The notes: generated by a model from the letters alone, not told the origin. Counted from the stretch's first letter, positions 1 to 10,900 are shown. The stretch: 64,000 bases of DNA from Rebecca billardiae RCC1528 (GCA_965240325.2 OZ251235.1:1674001-1738000), one strand, 5' to 3'. Made by a program: numbers and translations.

Positions 1-1215
1 GCGCACTCGCTCGTGCTCACCGCCAGCGGCGAAGTCTACTCCTTCGGCTGCGGCGAGAGCGGCATGCTCGGCCACGGCGATTGCCTCGAGCGCAGGCTGC
101 CGCAGCGCGTGGCGGCGCTGGGCAAGACTTCGTGCGCCTGTGTGAGCGCGGGCGCGGCGCACTCGCTCGTGGTCTCGCGCGCGGGCGCGGTCTACTCGTT
201 CGGCTGTGGGCGCGAGGGTGCGCTCGGCCACGCCGACGCCGCCGACCGCCTCGAGCCCGCGCGCATCGTCGGCCTGAGCGGCGCGCGCGCGCTCGGCGCG
301 TCGGCGGGCGGGTGTCACTCTCTTGTCGTGTGCGCGGCCGGTGCGGTCTACTCGTTCGGCCGCGGCGAGGATGGTGCGCTCGGGCACGGCGACAAGGCGA
401 GCCGGCGTACGCCTACGCGCATCGACGGCCTGCACGGCGTGCACGCCTCGAGCGTCTCGGCGGGCAACGCGCACTCGCTCGTGGCCACGCGGTGCGGCGC
501 GGTCTTTGCGTTTGGGCTCGGCTCATTTGGTCAGCTCGGGCTGAGCACGCTCACGGAGGGCCTGGCCCCCGGGCGGACGAGCGCGCGGCCGCTGCTGGAG
601 GAGGCGGCGATGGGCGCGCGTGGGACCGGCGCGGCTGCGGCGGCCTCGCTCGCTCGGCGCGCTAGCGCGCCCGGGCGCGTGCGGCCATCGACGGCTGGCG
701 CGGTGCGCGCTCCGCCGAGCTGCCCGCCGCCGCTGCACGCTGCCGTGCCGCGCCGGGTGGGCGCACTCGCGGGCGCGCACGCGGTGGGCGTGAGTGCGGG
801 CACCGACAGCCACAGCCTTGTGGTGCTCGCCAACGGCTTCGTCGTCTCGTTTGGTCGCGGCCGCGGTGGGCGGCTGGGGAACCTGGACAGCCTGAACAGC
901 GACGCGCCGCGCGGACCGAGTGCTGTGATCGTGCCTGCGAGTGCGACGCAGCGGCAGCGCGCGCTCACGCGCGCGGCTAATGGGGGCGCGGGCACGCAGG
1001 GTGCCGACGCGCGGCCATCGAGCGCGACTCCCCCCGCTCCTCCCAAGCTGTCTTACGCCCCGCTCACCCCGCTCTTGCTCAGCCTGCCTCTCGTGGACGG
1101 TCCAGCGGGTGTACCTGGCCGGCCACCGTCCTCGTCGTCCTTGACATTTGTGCCGCCGTGCCCGTTGCTGAACTTCCTCGGCAGTCAACAAGTACAGGAA
1201 CTGAGGCGGTCGTAG
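1..1215 (+). CDS. RCC1-repeat (beta-propeller) protein, 3' part only
   Basis: The reading frame is open from base 1, so the gene starts upstream of the window and only the C-terminal ~404 residues are present. Four or five RCC1 blades are visible, each with the pattern AHSLV-x8-VYSFGxGExGxLGHGD (first blade at bases 1-80, further blades near 160, 310, 465 and 800). RCC1 blades form a seven-bladed propeller used for guanine-nucleotide exchange or as protein-interaction platforms; nothing here shows which. Between the fourth and last blade there is a low-complexity Ala/Arg/Pro insertion of about 80 residues, and the C-terminal 90 residues are Pro/Ser rich. The stop is TAG at 1213-1215. The blade style resembles the F-box/RCC1 gene at 44310-46331, so the two may be paralogues. 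Family confident, role unknown. Confidence 0.8.
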   Translation, partial: AHSLVLTASGEVYSFGCGESGMLGHGDCLERRLPQRVAALGKTSCACVSAGAAHSLVVSRAGAVYSFGCGREGALGHADAADRLEPARIVGLSGARALGASAGGCHSLVVCAAGAVYSFGRGEDGALGHGDKASRRTPTRIDGLHGVHASSVSAGNAHSLVATRCGAVFAFGLGSFGQLGLSTLTEGLAPGRTSARPLLEEAAMGARGTGAAAAASLARRASAPGRVRPSTAGAVRAPPSCPPPLHAAVPRRVGALAGAHAVGVSAGTDSHSLVVLANGFVVSFGRGRGGRLGNLDSLNSDAPRGPSAVIVPASATQRQRALTRAANGGAGTQGADARPSSATPPAPPKLSYAPLTPLLLSLPLVDGPAGVPGRPPSSSSLTFVPPCPLLNFLGSQQVQELRRS

Positions 1216-2117
1216 CTGGCTTGGGCCTGGGGCGGGCGCTTGGATCGTCATGATGTAACGTCATAATTCATCACTCGCAGGCGGAGCCCGGCCCACCACA
1301 CTGACTGCGCTGAATAAGAGCTTAGTGTGCTCAGTTCACTCTGAGTAGTACCTGATAATGATTGGCAGGCTTCAGTGAATAAGATCGCATAGGCGTCATA
1401 CTCATAACGCTTAGTAACATCAAACATGCAGCTGTGCCTGTGTCTGTGACGCGCCGGCGCCGGCTGGGCCTGGGCGTGGTGCAAGGCGCGCGCCTCGCAC
1501 GCGCTACAGCGCCCGGTGAGGTGGACGCAAGTCTGTCGAGGCGCATCACATGTGTGCCCAAAGGTGCATGCCTGGCCCCTCCGCTCGTTTGCCGGCCGCT
1601 CCGCTGCCCATGCCTGGCCTGCACGCACCAAACGTAGCCGCGCCGAACGTGCCCCGCCACTGTGTCTGTGAGACGGCCGCGAACCGCGATGCACGGTGCC
1701 CTTCAGTGACGTGAGCAAGGTAGTCTACTACTGCAAGGGGACGCCAACCTGACGGTTGGCCATGCCATGGGAGGTAGTAGGGACGCCAGATACGCGCCAA
1801 GAGCCCATGGGAAGCTTGCTCTCCCCAGTTGGTGAGCTCTTCGGGCATGCGAACGCGGTTTGTCTCAAAGTGCCCTCCCCCCCCCAAAGTGAGACAAACT
1901 TGCTGGTGCTCATGCTCCTCAACGGCATGGAGCTAGCCCACGAGACTCGCGGCTTGAACTCTTCGTCTGATGCCCTCCACAACGACGTGCGCGAAGGGCG
2001 TGAGCGCCATCGTGGTGGAGCGCCAAACACGATCCGCGGTTTTTTATTTAATTGTAGTCTCATTCTGCCCTCGACGACCTGTGCAGCTGTGCTGCGGCGA
2101 GGGGCCGGCGGCGCACG
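1216..2117. other. Intergenic stretch, no gene recognised
   Basis: Mixed-composition DNA between the RCC1 gene and WASHC3. Several short open frames exist on both strands but none has recognisable domains, and they overlap one another. The last ~100 bases before 2118 include a T-rich run (2040-2060) and would hold the WASHC3 promoter and 5' leader. Confidence 0.5.
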
Positions 2118-2723
2118 ATGCCGGCCCTCGCGCTCAAGGATCCGGCTGCTGATGCCGGCAAGACGGCTGCGCTTGTCGCACAGTTCGCCATCACGACCGC
2201 GCAGTTCCTGAATACATTCGCAGCAAGCTGCGAGTCACGGCTGTGCGCGCTCGACGAGAAGCTGCACCGCCTCGACGTGATGCTAGCCATCATCGAGGCG
2301 AAGCTCAACTCCATCGACGGGCTGCCGGACGTGGCCCACGCCGGGGCCGCAGATCGCATCGCGACGGAGGCGGAGCCGCCGCGTGACGCGAATGCTGGTG
2401 AACTACGACCACATGACGACCCAGAGGAGGTGGATGCCCCTTCGCAGCCACCACCGATGTCGCAGGAAGTCGAGCATGCGCAGCCAGCACAGCCAGCAGA
2501 GCCACCGAGCGCGCCGCCTCTGCCGCCGCCAGTCGCTCAAGCCGACACCATATCCGCAAGACAACACCCAGAGTACGCAAGCTATTTCAGCATGGTGAAG
2601 TATGGCGTGCCGCTGCACAGCGTGCAGAACAAGCTGCGCCTTGAAGCCCCACATCTCGACCCAGCAGTGCTCGCTACACCGGACGCGCAAATCGGCCATG
2701 TGCCGAATGCCAACTTAACATGA
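2118..2723 (+). CDS. WASHC3: WASH complex subunit 3 (CCDC53-like)
   Basis: Encodes 201 aa without introns. WASHC3 is a small coiled-coil subunit of the WASH complex, which activates Arp2/3 on endosomes. Two blocks match the family. The first is the N-terminal coiled coil (about residues 25-65), with the motif FLNTFAASCESRL followed by LDEKLHRLD and IEAKLNSIDGL. The second is a C-terminal block (about residues 152-190), with HPEYASYFSMVKYGVP followed by VQNKL and LDPAVLATPDA. In other eukaryotes this block reads roughly 'DPRYARYLKMVQVGVP...IRNKM...GLDPDLLERPDAP'. The middle is an Ala/Pro/Gln-rich linker, as in relatives, and the length is close to the usual ~190-200 aa. The start is the first ATG before the coiled coil. 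No other WASH subunit is in the window. Confidence 0.85.
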   Translation: MPALALKDPAADAGKTAALVAQFAITTAQFLNTFAASCESRLCALDEKLHRLDVMLAIIEAKLNSIDGLPDVAHAGAADRIATEAEPPRDANAGELRPHDDPEEVDAPSQPPPMSQEVEHAQPAQPAEPPSAPPLPPPVAQADTISARQHPEYASYFSMVKYGVPLHSVQNKLRLEAPHLDPAVLATPDAQIGHVPNANLT

Positions 2724-3404
2724 TGAATGAAGGCTGCGTTACGACCGTTGGTGAGGCGGTGGTGCCAGCAAACGCAATATATTAGTCGGATGAAACGTCA
2801 CCAAGCTGCGCGCAGTCCAAGCTAGCACTCCGTGAGGCGTGATCCGCCGTCCGGACTCCGGACTAGCGGCCGGCAGCTCCGACGCCGTCCGCGCCCGCGG
2901 GCCCGCGGCCCGGCACAGACAGACGAGCCGTCACACAATGGTAGTGGACCTGGTACGTTAATATAATAATATGGATCCAACTCCATGACGGTCCGGGCAT
3001 CGGATTCGGATTATTCGGCGCGGACTCTTACTCTTAGACACGGCCGCAGGCGCTCGCCCAGGCGGACGATCCTCATCCTGCCACTGCGCGGCCCTCGGCC
3101 AGCAGCCCAGTCACAGTGACTCACACTCACTAGTCACTGACAGTGCCAGTGCCTGATCAGCGGCCGTGGGGCTCGCGGATGGGGAGTCCACTCGCGGGCT
3201 GAGTGGGGCTGACTGGTATATTCGTGCCTACGACTGATCGACCGCAGTGACTACTGATGCCAGTGACTTGCGTCTTGCCGGACCGCGTCGTCACGGGCGC
3301 GTGAGTGAGACTGAGTCGGATTCCCGGTATGTAGTACATGTATGTGACACTCTCCGCTGGGCCTGGGGCCGCGCCCATGCTCGGACTACGCCGCCGCCGC
3401 GTGC
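2724..3404. other. Intergenic region between WASHC3 and the MDH-like gene
   Basis: Two convergent genes end at either side. The sequence is rich in short CAGTGACT-type motifs around 3110-3260 and has no credible ORF or RNA gene. It would contain the 3' ends and polyadenylation signals of both neighbours. Confidence 0.5.
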
Positions 3405-4517
3405 TCATTGTTCATCAACTGTCCCGGGCGCATCAGTATAGCACCGCCCCCTTATCAACGCTCCGCCCCCCGCGCCGCCACCGCGCCGCTCGCGTGGCGG
3501 TGGCACGACCACTTCTCGCCCACGGCGCGCGGCGAGCACGAGCGCAGGGAGCAGCAGCTCAAAGGCGCGCTGCTCAGCACCGGACAGGCTGCCGGACGGG
3601 AGCAGCTTGGCGATGCCTCGCCGGCCGAGGAGCACGGGGCACGTCATGAAGAGCGGCTGCGCGCGTGCGCCGCGGCGCACGAGTGCGTACACCAGCACGT
3701 TCGGCTGCCCCTCGCGCGCGCCCTGCACCGCGTCCACCAGCCGAGAAACTCCGACCGCGACGGCGTGCACGGCGCCACCTGCGCCGCGCGTGGCAGAGAC
3801 GACCTCGTCGGCGCTGGTCTGCACACGGCGCGTGAGCGCGCTCACGTCCTCGGCGGAAAGCTGCTCCGACACCTCCACCCTGGAGAAGAGCGGCAGCGCC
3901 GTCTCGCCGTGCCCGCCGATCACCGGCACCTTGAGCAGCCGCGGCTCGACCTCGCAGCCGACGCGCTCCGCAAGGAACGTGTTGGCGCGCATGCCATCGG
4001 TCATAGTCGCGCCGAGGATGCGCTCCTCCGCCTTGCGCACGCCCGAGCGACGGAGCACCTCGTACACCAGCGGCACCATCGACGCCACCGGCTCCGTCGC
4101 GACGACGAGCACGGCTTCGGGGCAGTGCTCAACGCACGCCTCCGCGACCTTGCGCACGATGGCTGCGTTGATGTCGAAGCGCTCCTCGCTGCTCATGCCG
4201 GGGCCGCGTGCGACGCCGGCGGCGATGACGACGGTCTGAGCGTCCACCAGACAGTCGCTTAGCTCGGCGTACGCCGTCACTGCGCCGAGGACATCGATGT
4301 GCTGAAGGTCGCTCGCCAGGCCGGCCGCGATGCCGGCGTTCACGTCGTACAATCGCAGGTCATCGACGAGGACAGAGAGCCGAAGCAGCAGTGCGAGCGG
4401 CTGGCCGATCCCACCCGCCGCCCCCACTAGCGCGGCCGTGCGCTTCGCGCCGGCGGCCACCGCTGTCGCGAGCCATGCGATCAGGACGCACGCCTGGCGG
4501 CCGCAGCCGGGCGCCAT
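3405..4517 (-). CDS. Divergent malate dehydrogenase-like NAD-dependent oxidoreductase
   Basis: About 370 aa, intronless. The fold and order match NAD-malate dehydrogenase of the mitochondrial/glyoxysomal type: Rossmann loop GAAGGIGQPLALLL near residue 32, the VVIAAGVARGPGM loop, the DxxR motif in TDGMRANTFLAE, and the catalytic-loop His in VPVIGGHGETALPLF. MDH oxidises malate to oxaloacetate with NAD. Oddities: the second substrate-binding Arg of the mobile loop (normally in GMTR/GMSR) is replaced by Ser, the NPVN motif reads EPVA, and the C-terminus has an extra Arg/Gly-rich tail. I chose the ATG at 4517 because it gives a hydrophobic presequence (residues ~8-22) like a signal or organelle-targeting peptide; an in-frame ATG at 4559 is possible. 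It is divergent from CDC37 with 112 bp between the start codons. Family sure; substrate uncertain. Confidence 0.75.
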   Translation of the reverse strand: MAPGCGRQACVLIAWLATAVAAGAKRTAALVGAAGGIGQPLALLLRLSVLVDDLRLYDVNAGIAAGLASDLQHIDVLGAVTAYAELSDCLVDAQTVVIAAGVARGPGMSSEERFDINAAIVRKVAEACVEHCPEAVLVVATEPVASMVPLVYEVLRRSGVRKAEERILGATMTDGMRANTFLAERVGCEVEPRLLKVPVIGGHGETALPLFSRVEVSEQLSAEDVSALTRRVQTSADEVVSATRGAGGAVHAVAVGVSRLVDAVQGAREGQPNVLVYALVRRGARAQPLFMTCPVLLGRRGIAKLLPSGSLSGAEQRAFELLLPALVLAARRGREVVVPPPRERRGGGAGGGALIRGRCYTDAPGTVDEQ

Positions 4518-4629
4518 CGCTAAGTCTTGAGTCAAGGTCAAGGACGGCAAAGGCGCCATCGTGAACTTTCACCAACGGCTTGGGCGTGGGTCGAGACGCG
4601 CGCAGTTGCCGCCGCCGCCCGCACACGGC
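4518..4629. promoter_or_regulatory. Compact bidirectional promoter interval (MDH-like / CDC37)
   Basis: Only 112 bp separate the two divergent start codons. Both transcripts must be initiated within or across this interval, so the 5' leaders are very short or overlap. No TATA box is evident. This is inferred from gene placement only. Confidence 0.45.
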
Positions 4630-6086
4630 ATGCCCAAGGGTACGCGCAGCGCGCGGGCTGGGGTGCTGGGCCCAAGCGCCGCCTGCTGAGCCGCTGGCAC
4701 GCAACCCACCCTGCGCGCGCGCGCCGTGCAGGCGTGGACTACTCCAAATGGGACTCGGTCGAGCTGTCGGACGACGACTCCGACTGCCATCCCAACATTG
4801 AGAAGGACTTCTGGCTGCGCATCAAGAAGGAGAAGCGCGAGAAGGAGAAGGAGGATCACGCGAAGGAGGTGGTGGCGCTGCAGCAGCAGGTCAAGGCCGA
4901 GCGTGAGCAGGCCAGCTCGCTCGACGAGCAGGCGCGGGCGGACGGCGTGGAAGACGCCGAGCGAGATCGGCTGCAGAAGCGCGCGGAAGCGGCGCGCACC
5001 AAGGCGAGCGAGCTCGAGGCGAAGGCGAACAAGATCATCGAGGAGGAGCGCAAGCGCGACTGGAACGTGCAGGACAAGTTCAACTACGCCGCCGTCAACG
5101 CCGCCACCAACGACATCTACTCCGAGATCAAGAAGAGCACGAAGGGCGGAGCGGCACATGGCGGGGGCGAGGGCGAGGGCGCGGGCGCGGCGGGCAGCGG
5201 GGCGGGCGGCTCGTCGTCGGGCGGGCAGTGGGAGGTGATCCACGCGGGCGCGCCGGCCGCCGCCGCCGCCGAGCCCGCGCCGCTGGCCGCGCCGGCGGCC
5301 GCGGAGCCCGAGGCCGAGGGCGAGGAGGAGGGCGAGGAGGAGGCTGCACTGAACGCTTACGTCGCGGCCATGGAGGAGCGTGCGCAGCAGCTCGGCGTAC
5401 TGGGCAACGACGAGGACTGCTTCGACAAGTCGTACGAGGTGATCAAGAAGTACCCGGAGATCGCCGTGAAGGAGACGACGGATTACCTGCTGCTCGTGGG
5501 GAACGACTTGGCACGCGCCGCGCGCGCGCGCGCGCGCGCGCGCGCGCGCGTCCCCGGCTGCCAGCGCTGCGCTGCGCTGCGAGTGCGCGCTCCGCCGCTG
5601 GCGCGCCGCCGCTCGCCGCGCGTGCCCACTGAGTGCACGCCGTCGCCGCGACCACGCGCGCGCGCGCAGGCGAAGAAGGGGGAGGAGAGGATGGGCCGCG
5701 CGTTCGTGCACCAGTCGCTGATGATGCAGTACTGCATGGACCTGAGCGTGGGCGGCGCGAACGGCGTGCTGCAGTTCTTCAGGCGGATGAGCGCGCCTGA
5801 GCCCAAGGTGCGCGAGCGCGCGCGCAAGCACTTTGAGGCCGAGTTCGAGGAGTACTGGGGCAAGGTCCTCGAGCGCGCGCGGGGCATCCGGAAGGAGAAC
5901 GAGCGGCAGGCGAAGCTGCAGGTGCGCGCGCCGCGTAGCAGCGGTGTGCGCCGCGCGCCCTGACGGACGGCTCACGCGCCGGCCACGCCGCCTGCCCGTC
6001 TTCCGCCTGTGCTCGGTGCGCTCGTGCGCGCGCAGGAGATGCAGGAAGCGCTCAAACCGCCGCAGGCCGCCGGGGCGGACGCGTGA
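4630..6086 (+). CDS. CDC37: Hsp90 co-chaperone Cdc37, C-terminally short
   Basis: Four exons: 4630-4639, 4732-5510, 5670-5921 and 6036-6086, giving about 363 aa. Exon 1 is only 10 nt (M-P-K plus one base) and splices to give MPKGVDYSKWDSVELSDDD, followed by HPN. This is the diagnostic Cdc37 N-terminus, with the SDD site that CK2 phosphorylates in known homologues. A long charged coiled coil (residues ~25-125), a Gly/Ala/Glu linker and the middle Hsp90-binding domain follow (DYLLLVGNDLAKKGEERMG, then FVHQSLMMQYCMDL). Cdc37 delivers protein kinases to Hsp90. Intron 2 has a GC donor (5511); splicing there restores the exact spacing seen in human Cdc37 between DYLLL and the conserved HQ. The protein stops soon after the middle domain and lacks the usual C-terminal helical domain. 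No continuation exon is visible. Confidence 0.88.
5511..5669 (+). other. GC-AG intron of CDC37 containing a (CG)n tract
   Basis: The donor is TTG|GCACGC and the acceptor GCGCAG|GCGAAG. About 30 nt of strictly alternating CG occupy 5519-5550 just inside the donor, a sequence class able to adopt Z-DNA. There is no in-frame GT donor that keeps the conserved protein spacing. Confidence 0.6.
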
Positions 6087-6790
6087 TGCGAGCGCAGGGC
6101 AGGGCGACGCGTTCGTGCCAAGGCGTTCGAGGCGCGCTTAGTGAGCGGCTGCCGTGTGCCCACCAGAAGGGCGCACGCCTTTCTCGTGCCAGCGCACCGG
6201 CGGCTGGCCACACGAGCATCATCATCATGCATCACAATACAGTGAGCTCTCGCGGCCACGTACGATGCGACATGTCTCGCGTGCTTGACCATTGGTCACT
6301 ACCGCAGAATTCAGATGGGCGGCATGCCGCCAGCGACCAGGCCGAACAGACTGTGCGGCCTGGGATGCCCGCGTCACGGCACACGAGTCCAGCACACTTG
6401 CGGCGGCGCCGAAATCCCGAATCCCGCGACGCAGCGCTCCGGAGCCACGGAGCCACGGGCACGGAGTCGTCGGAGTCGAAAGCGACGTGGGCCGCTGGGC
6501 CACTTCCCGTCATTCTGCCGTTCGTTGCCGTTGCCCGCCGCGGCCCGCCGCCGTTGATGCTGTTGCCGTTGGTACTATATATATATTATAATTGCTGCTG
6601 AATAAGTCATCACTTAGCTAGATTTATAAGTCTAATGGACCGTACGTAGTAATGTGAGATATCAGATGACAGCAGATAGCTATATAGTGTCAACTCAGTA
6701 TAGCAATATATAATATATAATATATAATATATATTTAATTAGAATGTACACGCGGCTGTGCCGTATCTTCAATTTACTATCATATATTCG
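6087..6790. other. Intergenic, AT-rich towards its end
   Basis: No gene recognised. From about 6570 to 6780 the composition switches to very AT-rich, with TATAATATA-type microsatellite at 6690-6745. Confidence 0.5.
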
Positions 6791-6793
6791 CTG

Positions 6794-7347
6794 AGCCCGT
6801 CGCGCTACAGGGTGAGCGACGGCCGCAACGGTGCGGTTGCCACCGCGCGGAACTCGTCCCGCGCGAGCGGCGCAAGCAGCTGCAGCTCCTCGTCGACCGC
6901 GAGGTCTACGGCACGCTTGAGGGCCAGGTGGGCCCATACGAGGCGCGGCTCGACACCTTCCCCGCGATCGTCCCGATTGTCGTGGGGGCGTTCGGCGAAT
7001 GGAGCGCGGAGGTGGACCTCACCCTCAAGAAGATCGCCAAGATGGGGCGGGACACGTGGCGCGCGCGCCTCAGCGCGCCCTCGCGCCCCGCCGCCGAGCG
7101 CGCGCTGCTCGGCACCATGACCATGCGGCGCGAGCTGGGCATGCGCTGCCTGCGTGGCCAGGCCAAGATGCTCATCGCCCGCGCGCGCATGGCGCACGTG
7201 CGCCCGGGGGCACGCGCCCGCGGGGGCGCTGCATGCGACGACTACTTCGAGACGACGGCTGACGACGCGTGGCACCGCGACCACCGCGGTGGCGCGCGCG
7301 CGTCGACACCAGACGGTGCGTTGAGCTTCCGCTCGGCGATGGAGTGA
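6794..7347 (+). pseudogene. Probable C-terminal relic of an RT-type retroelement polyprotein
   Basis: The frame is open through the region and ends at TGA 7345-7347, without a convincing start. It encodes LQLLVDREVYGTLEGQVGP..., then a block around FPAIVPIVVGAFGEW, LKKIAKMGRDTWRARL and RRELGMRCLRGQAKML. This arrangement (a hydrophobic 'P-x-V-x-AFG' block, a Leu/Lys helix, then a short Arg-rich helix ending RGxAxML) resembles the extreme C-termini of reverse-transcriptase proteins from algal and oomycete non-LTR elements. I cannot align it to a named family. No RT motif lies upstream (AT-rich DNA), so if the resemblance is right this is a 5'-truncated copy, as is usual for target-primed insertion. 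It could instead be a small unknown gene. Confidence 0.35.
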
Positions 7348-7989
7348 TGGGCGACTACGAGGGGGGGGGACGACGGCGAGGAGCGCTGACCCTGGTGTTT
7401 GTCTCTGCTGCTCGATCTGCTGCTACAGCTTGCTGACTCTGACGCCTGCCCGTTGCATACCACGTCGTTAATTATATATTTCAATTATAATAATAATTAA
7501 AATATATAATATATATTAATTTAAAATGAATTATTTAGGCTAAGGCTCTTAGCCTTAGGACAATTCCCGCCCGACGCTCGCCGGGATCGCGCGGCGCCGA
7601 GTGCGCCCGCTCTGGACAACGCCATGCACCATGTTTCAACAGTCGGGCGCGCCAAGACAGCGTCGCGCAACCGGCACCGCGACTGCACTCTGCGGCCGCG
7701 GCCTGCGTCGAGGCGCCGGTATTGCCGGGGCGCGGTGCTGGATGGGCGAGGGCTGGGGCCGGTCGTCATGGCTTAGGTAGAGTGTGGGCGTCTCCGCCCA
7801 GCAGCCTTCGAGCGCGATGCGCGAGCGAGCGCGCAGCCTCCCCGGTCAGGTCAGCTCGCGGGCGCGCACGCGCCGCCGCCATGGCAGCGGCGGCGCGGCG
7901 CGCAGCAGCGTGAGGTGAGGAGGCTGCGCCTCGCCGGCGTTCGGGCCGACGCTGCCGGTGCGCCCGGCACGGAGCACTGGTGGTGCGGC
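7348..7989. other. Intergenic, AT-rich then GC-rich; no gene recognised
   Basis: 7460-7545 is AT-rich (ATAATTATAT runs); the rest is GC-rich with overlapping open frames typical of GC-rich DNA. It contains the 3' flank of the secreted Pro-rich gene ending at 7990. Confidence 0.45.
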
Positions 7990-10900
7990 TCAGTTGGCCT
8001 GCACGGTCCCCGCGGGGAATGGTCCCCGCTGCGACGGCAGCGGCGCCGCATCCCGGTACACAAGGTCGCGGTCGACCAGCTTGTACTCCTCCGGCGCAAA
8101 CTTGACCGACGGCCGGAAGCGCGCAAAGTCGTCCGCGTAGCCGGGGTCGCCTGGGCAGTAGTCGCAGAGCGGCAGCTTGAGCTCTGGCGGCAGGCCGGCG
8201 AAGAGCAGCTTCCGGAGGGGCCCGTGCGACTTGCGCTTGTTCCCGCGCCCCTTCTTCGACGAGCGCGTGAAGACGGGCAGGTTGCTCGTGTCGACGACCG
8301 GCTCGATGGTGATGGGCGGGCAGTAGCACGGCGGCGGCGGCGGCGAGGGCGGCGGCGGCGATGGTGGCGGCGGCGAGGGCGGCGGCGGCGAGGGCGGCGG
8401 CGGCGGGGGTGGCGAGGGCGGCGGCGAGGAGGGCGGCGGCGGCGATGGTGGCGGCGGCGGCGGCGAGGGCAGCGGCGGCGGCGGCGAGGGCGGCGGGCTC
8501 GGCGGCGGCGAGGGTGGCGGCGGCGGCGGCGGGGGCTTTGGCGGCGGCGAGGGCGGCGGGCTCGGTGGCGGGCTCGGCGGTGGCGGCTTCGGCAGCGGCG
8601 GCGGCAGCGGCGGCGGCGGCGAGGGCGGCGGGAGCGGCGGCGGGCTCGGCGGCGGGCTCGGCGGCGGCGGGCCGATCTCGCAGTACTTGCCGCTGAAGCT
8701 GTTCGGGCAGTCGCAGTCGTTGTTGATCGAGTTGCAGATCCCGCCGTTCTGGCAGACGCACTCGTCGCACGGGCCGACCGTCTGGTTTGTAGTGTACCAC
8801 CAGCGGCCGTACCCGCCAGGGCAGTGGCACGAGACGGTGTCGGTCATCGGGTCGCAGTAGCCCGCGCCCCAGTCCGACTTCCTCCCCTCGTTGATCAGCG
8901 TGCCGCGGATCGCCGCCCAGTCCGCGTTGCGCTGCGGGTACTGCCGGCCGAAGTCGGACGAGGTGTAGTTGTTGCCCTTGGCCCAGTAGTAAGAGCCGCA
9001 GTCGTACTCCCACGAGTTGGTCTTGGCCAGCACCTCCGTCTTGGGCGCGCAGAGCGAAGTGTCCGCGTCGACGGTGTAGCAGGACTCGCACGTGCACGAG
9101 CCGTCGCCGTCCACGCCGTCGTTGCAGTGCCCCATCGCGCCGCACGCGTCGCCCGAGCCGTCGTTCGTGTCGATGCCGGGGCAGGCGTTGGTGCAGTCCG
9201 AGCCGTACCAGCCGTCGCGGCACACGATCGCCGAGCCCGTGTGCGATCCCGTGCACTCCTGGTCGGAGGAGGGGAGCCTCAGCCCGACGGTGGTCGAGGC
9301 GTCGAGCTTGCAGAACGTGCTGTCCGTCACGGGCGAGCCCTGCGCCGTGCACGACGGCCCGTCGAACTGGTAGTTGCAGATGCACTCGCCCGCTGAGTTG
9401 AGCGCGCCGTTGCCGTTGCACGAGTCCGTGTTCTTGCACGCGTCTGTCTCCGACGCGCCGAGGCCGCCCGGGTAGAAGCCCGAGTCGCAGCTGCACGTGA
9501 AGGTGGCGTTCCAGTCGCACGTGCCCTGGGCGTTGCAGAAGGAGGTGACCGCCTGCGCACACGCACGCACGCGGATGGGCCGAGGCGAGGGGCGGGGGAT
9601 GGCGGTGAGCGGCGGCCGCGCAGTCTCTCTCTCTCTCTCTCTCGCGCGCGCGCTCGCCGCGGCCGCGCGTCCGCACGTGCGGGGGCGCGCGCGCGGCGCG
9701 CACGTCGGTCTTAGCGTCGACAGTGTTGCCGGTGCCGTCGACCGCGCCGGGGCAGTACTTGGCCGTGCCCGCGACCTCGTTGTAGAACTGCGCGTACGAC
9801 ACGCCGTCCACCTCGCACTCGCAGTCCGTGTCTGTGCACCACGTGGGGCCGTCCGAGCCGGAGATGCACTTGGCAGTTGAGTAGCACCAACCGCACGCGG
9901 GCTCGGCGACGCAGCTGTCCGCGTCGGTGTGGTCGGAGCAGACGGTGCACCGCCCGTTCGGCGGGGTGAGGTCGGTGCAGCCCGACGTCGTCGCCTGCGG
10001 CACGCACGAGCCGTCGCACCACGCGCACTCGTTGTCGCTGCCGCTCGCGCAGTCGCCGCACGTTGTGAACTGCTCGCAGTACTCGACGCACGTCATCGCG
10101 CAAATCTTGGTGCCCCACGCGGCGAGCGAGATGTCCTCGGTGCGGAAGCTCACGATCTGGTTGCCCAAATACTCGGCGAGCGCAAAGTTCGCGAGGCCGG
10201 CCACGTCTGCACGCGCGGGGGTGGCGCGCACGACGCGGTCAGTGTCGCGAGCGCGCGCATGGGCGCGCCCGACTCGCTCCGACTCTGGGGAGCGCGCGCC
10301 TGGGGCAAGCGCGCGCGCGCGCGCGAAAAGAGGGGGCGGGCGGGCGGGCGGGCGGGCGGGCGGGCGGGCGGGCTGCGCGCGGCGGGGCTGCGGCGCGCAC
10401 CGTGGATGTCAAAGTTCCAGCAGTACTCGGCGGGGAGGTAGCCGATCGCCAGCCCGTCCGACTTGCCCGGCGCATACACCCAGTTGGTGATGCCGTTGCC
10501 AACCTGCTTGATCAGCTCGTCCGTCATCCACTGGCCCTGCAGCTGCTTCGAGTTGTCAAAGTCGTTGGCGTCGTCCTTCACGACGATCTCGAGGTTGCCG
10601 TCGATGAGCGCCTCGACCGACGCCTCCTGCGACCAGTCGAACACGAAGTCGGTGAAGCCCTGGTTCTCCCAGCGCGAGAGCTGCCAGCGGCTCGACTCGG
10701 TGATCGTGTACAGCACGTCCTCGATCGTCTGCGAGTCGGAGTACTCGTACGTGAGCGAGTACGGGTCGGCGGAGGCGGTGGGCGAGTCGATCACGAGCGT
10801 GGCCGAGCCGCCGTCGTCGTTGCACGCCTCGCCGAACGCGTAGTTCGGCACGAGCTGCGGCTCGCTCACCGAGTTGCCCTCGAGGTCGACAAAGTTGCCG

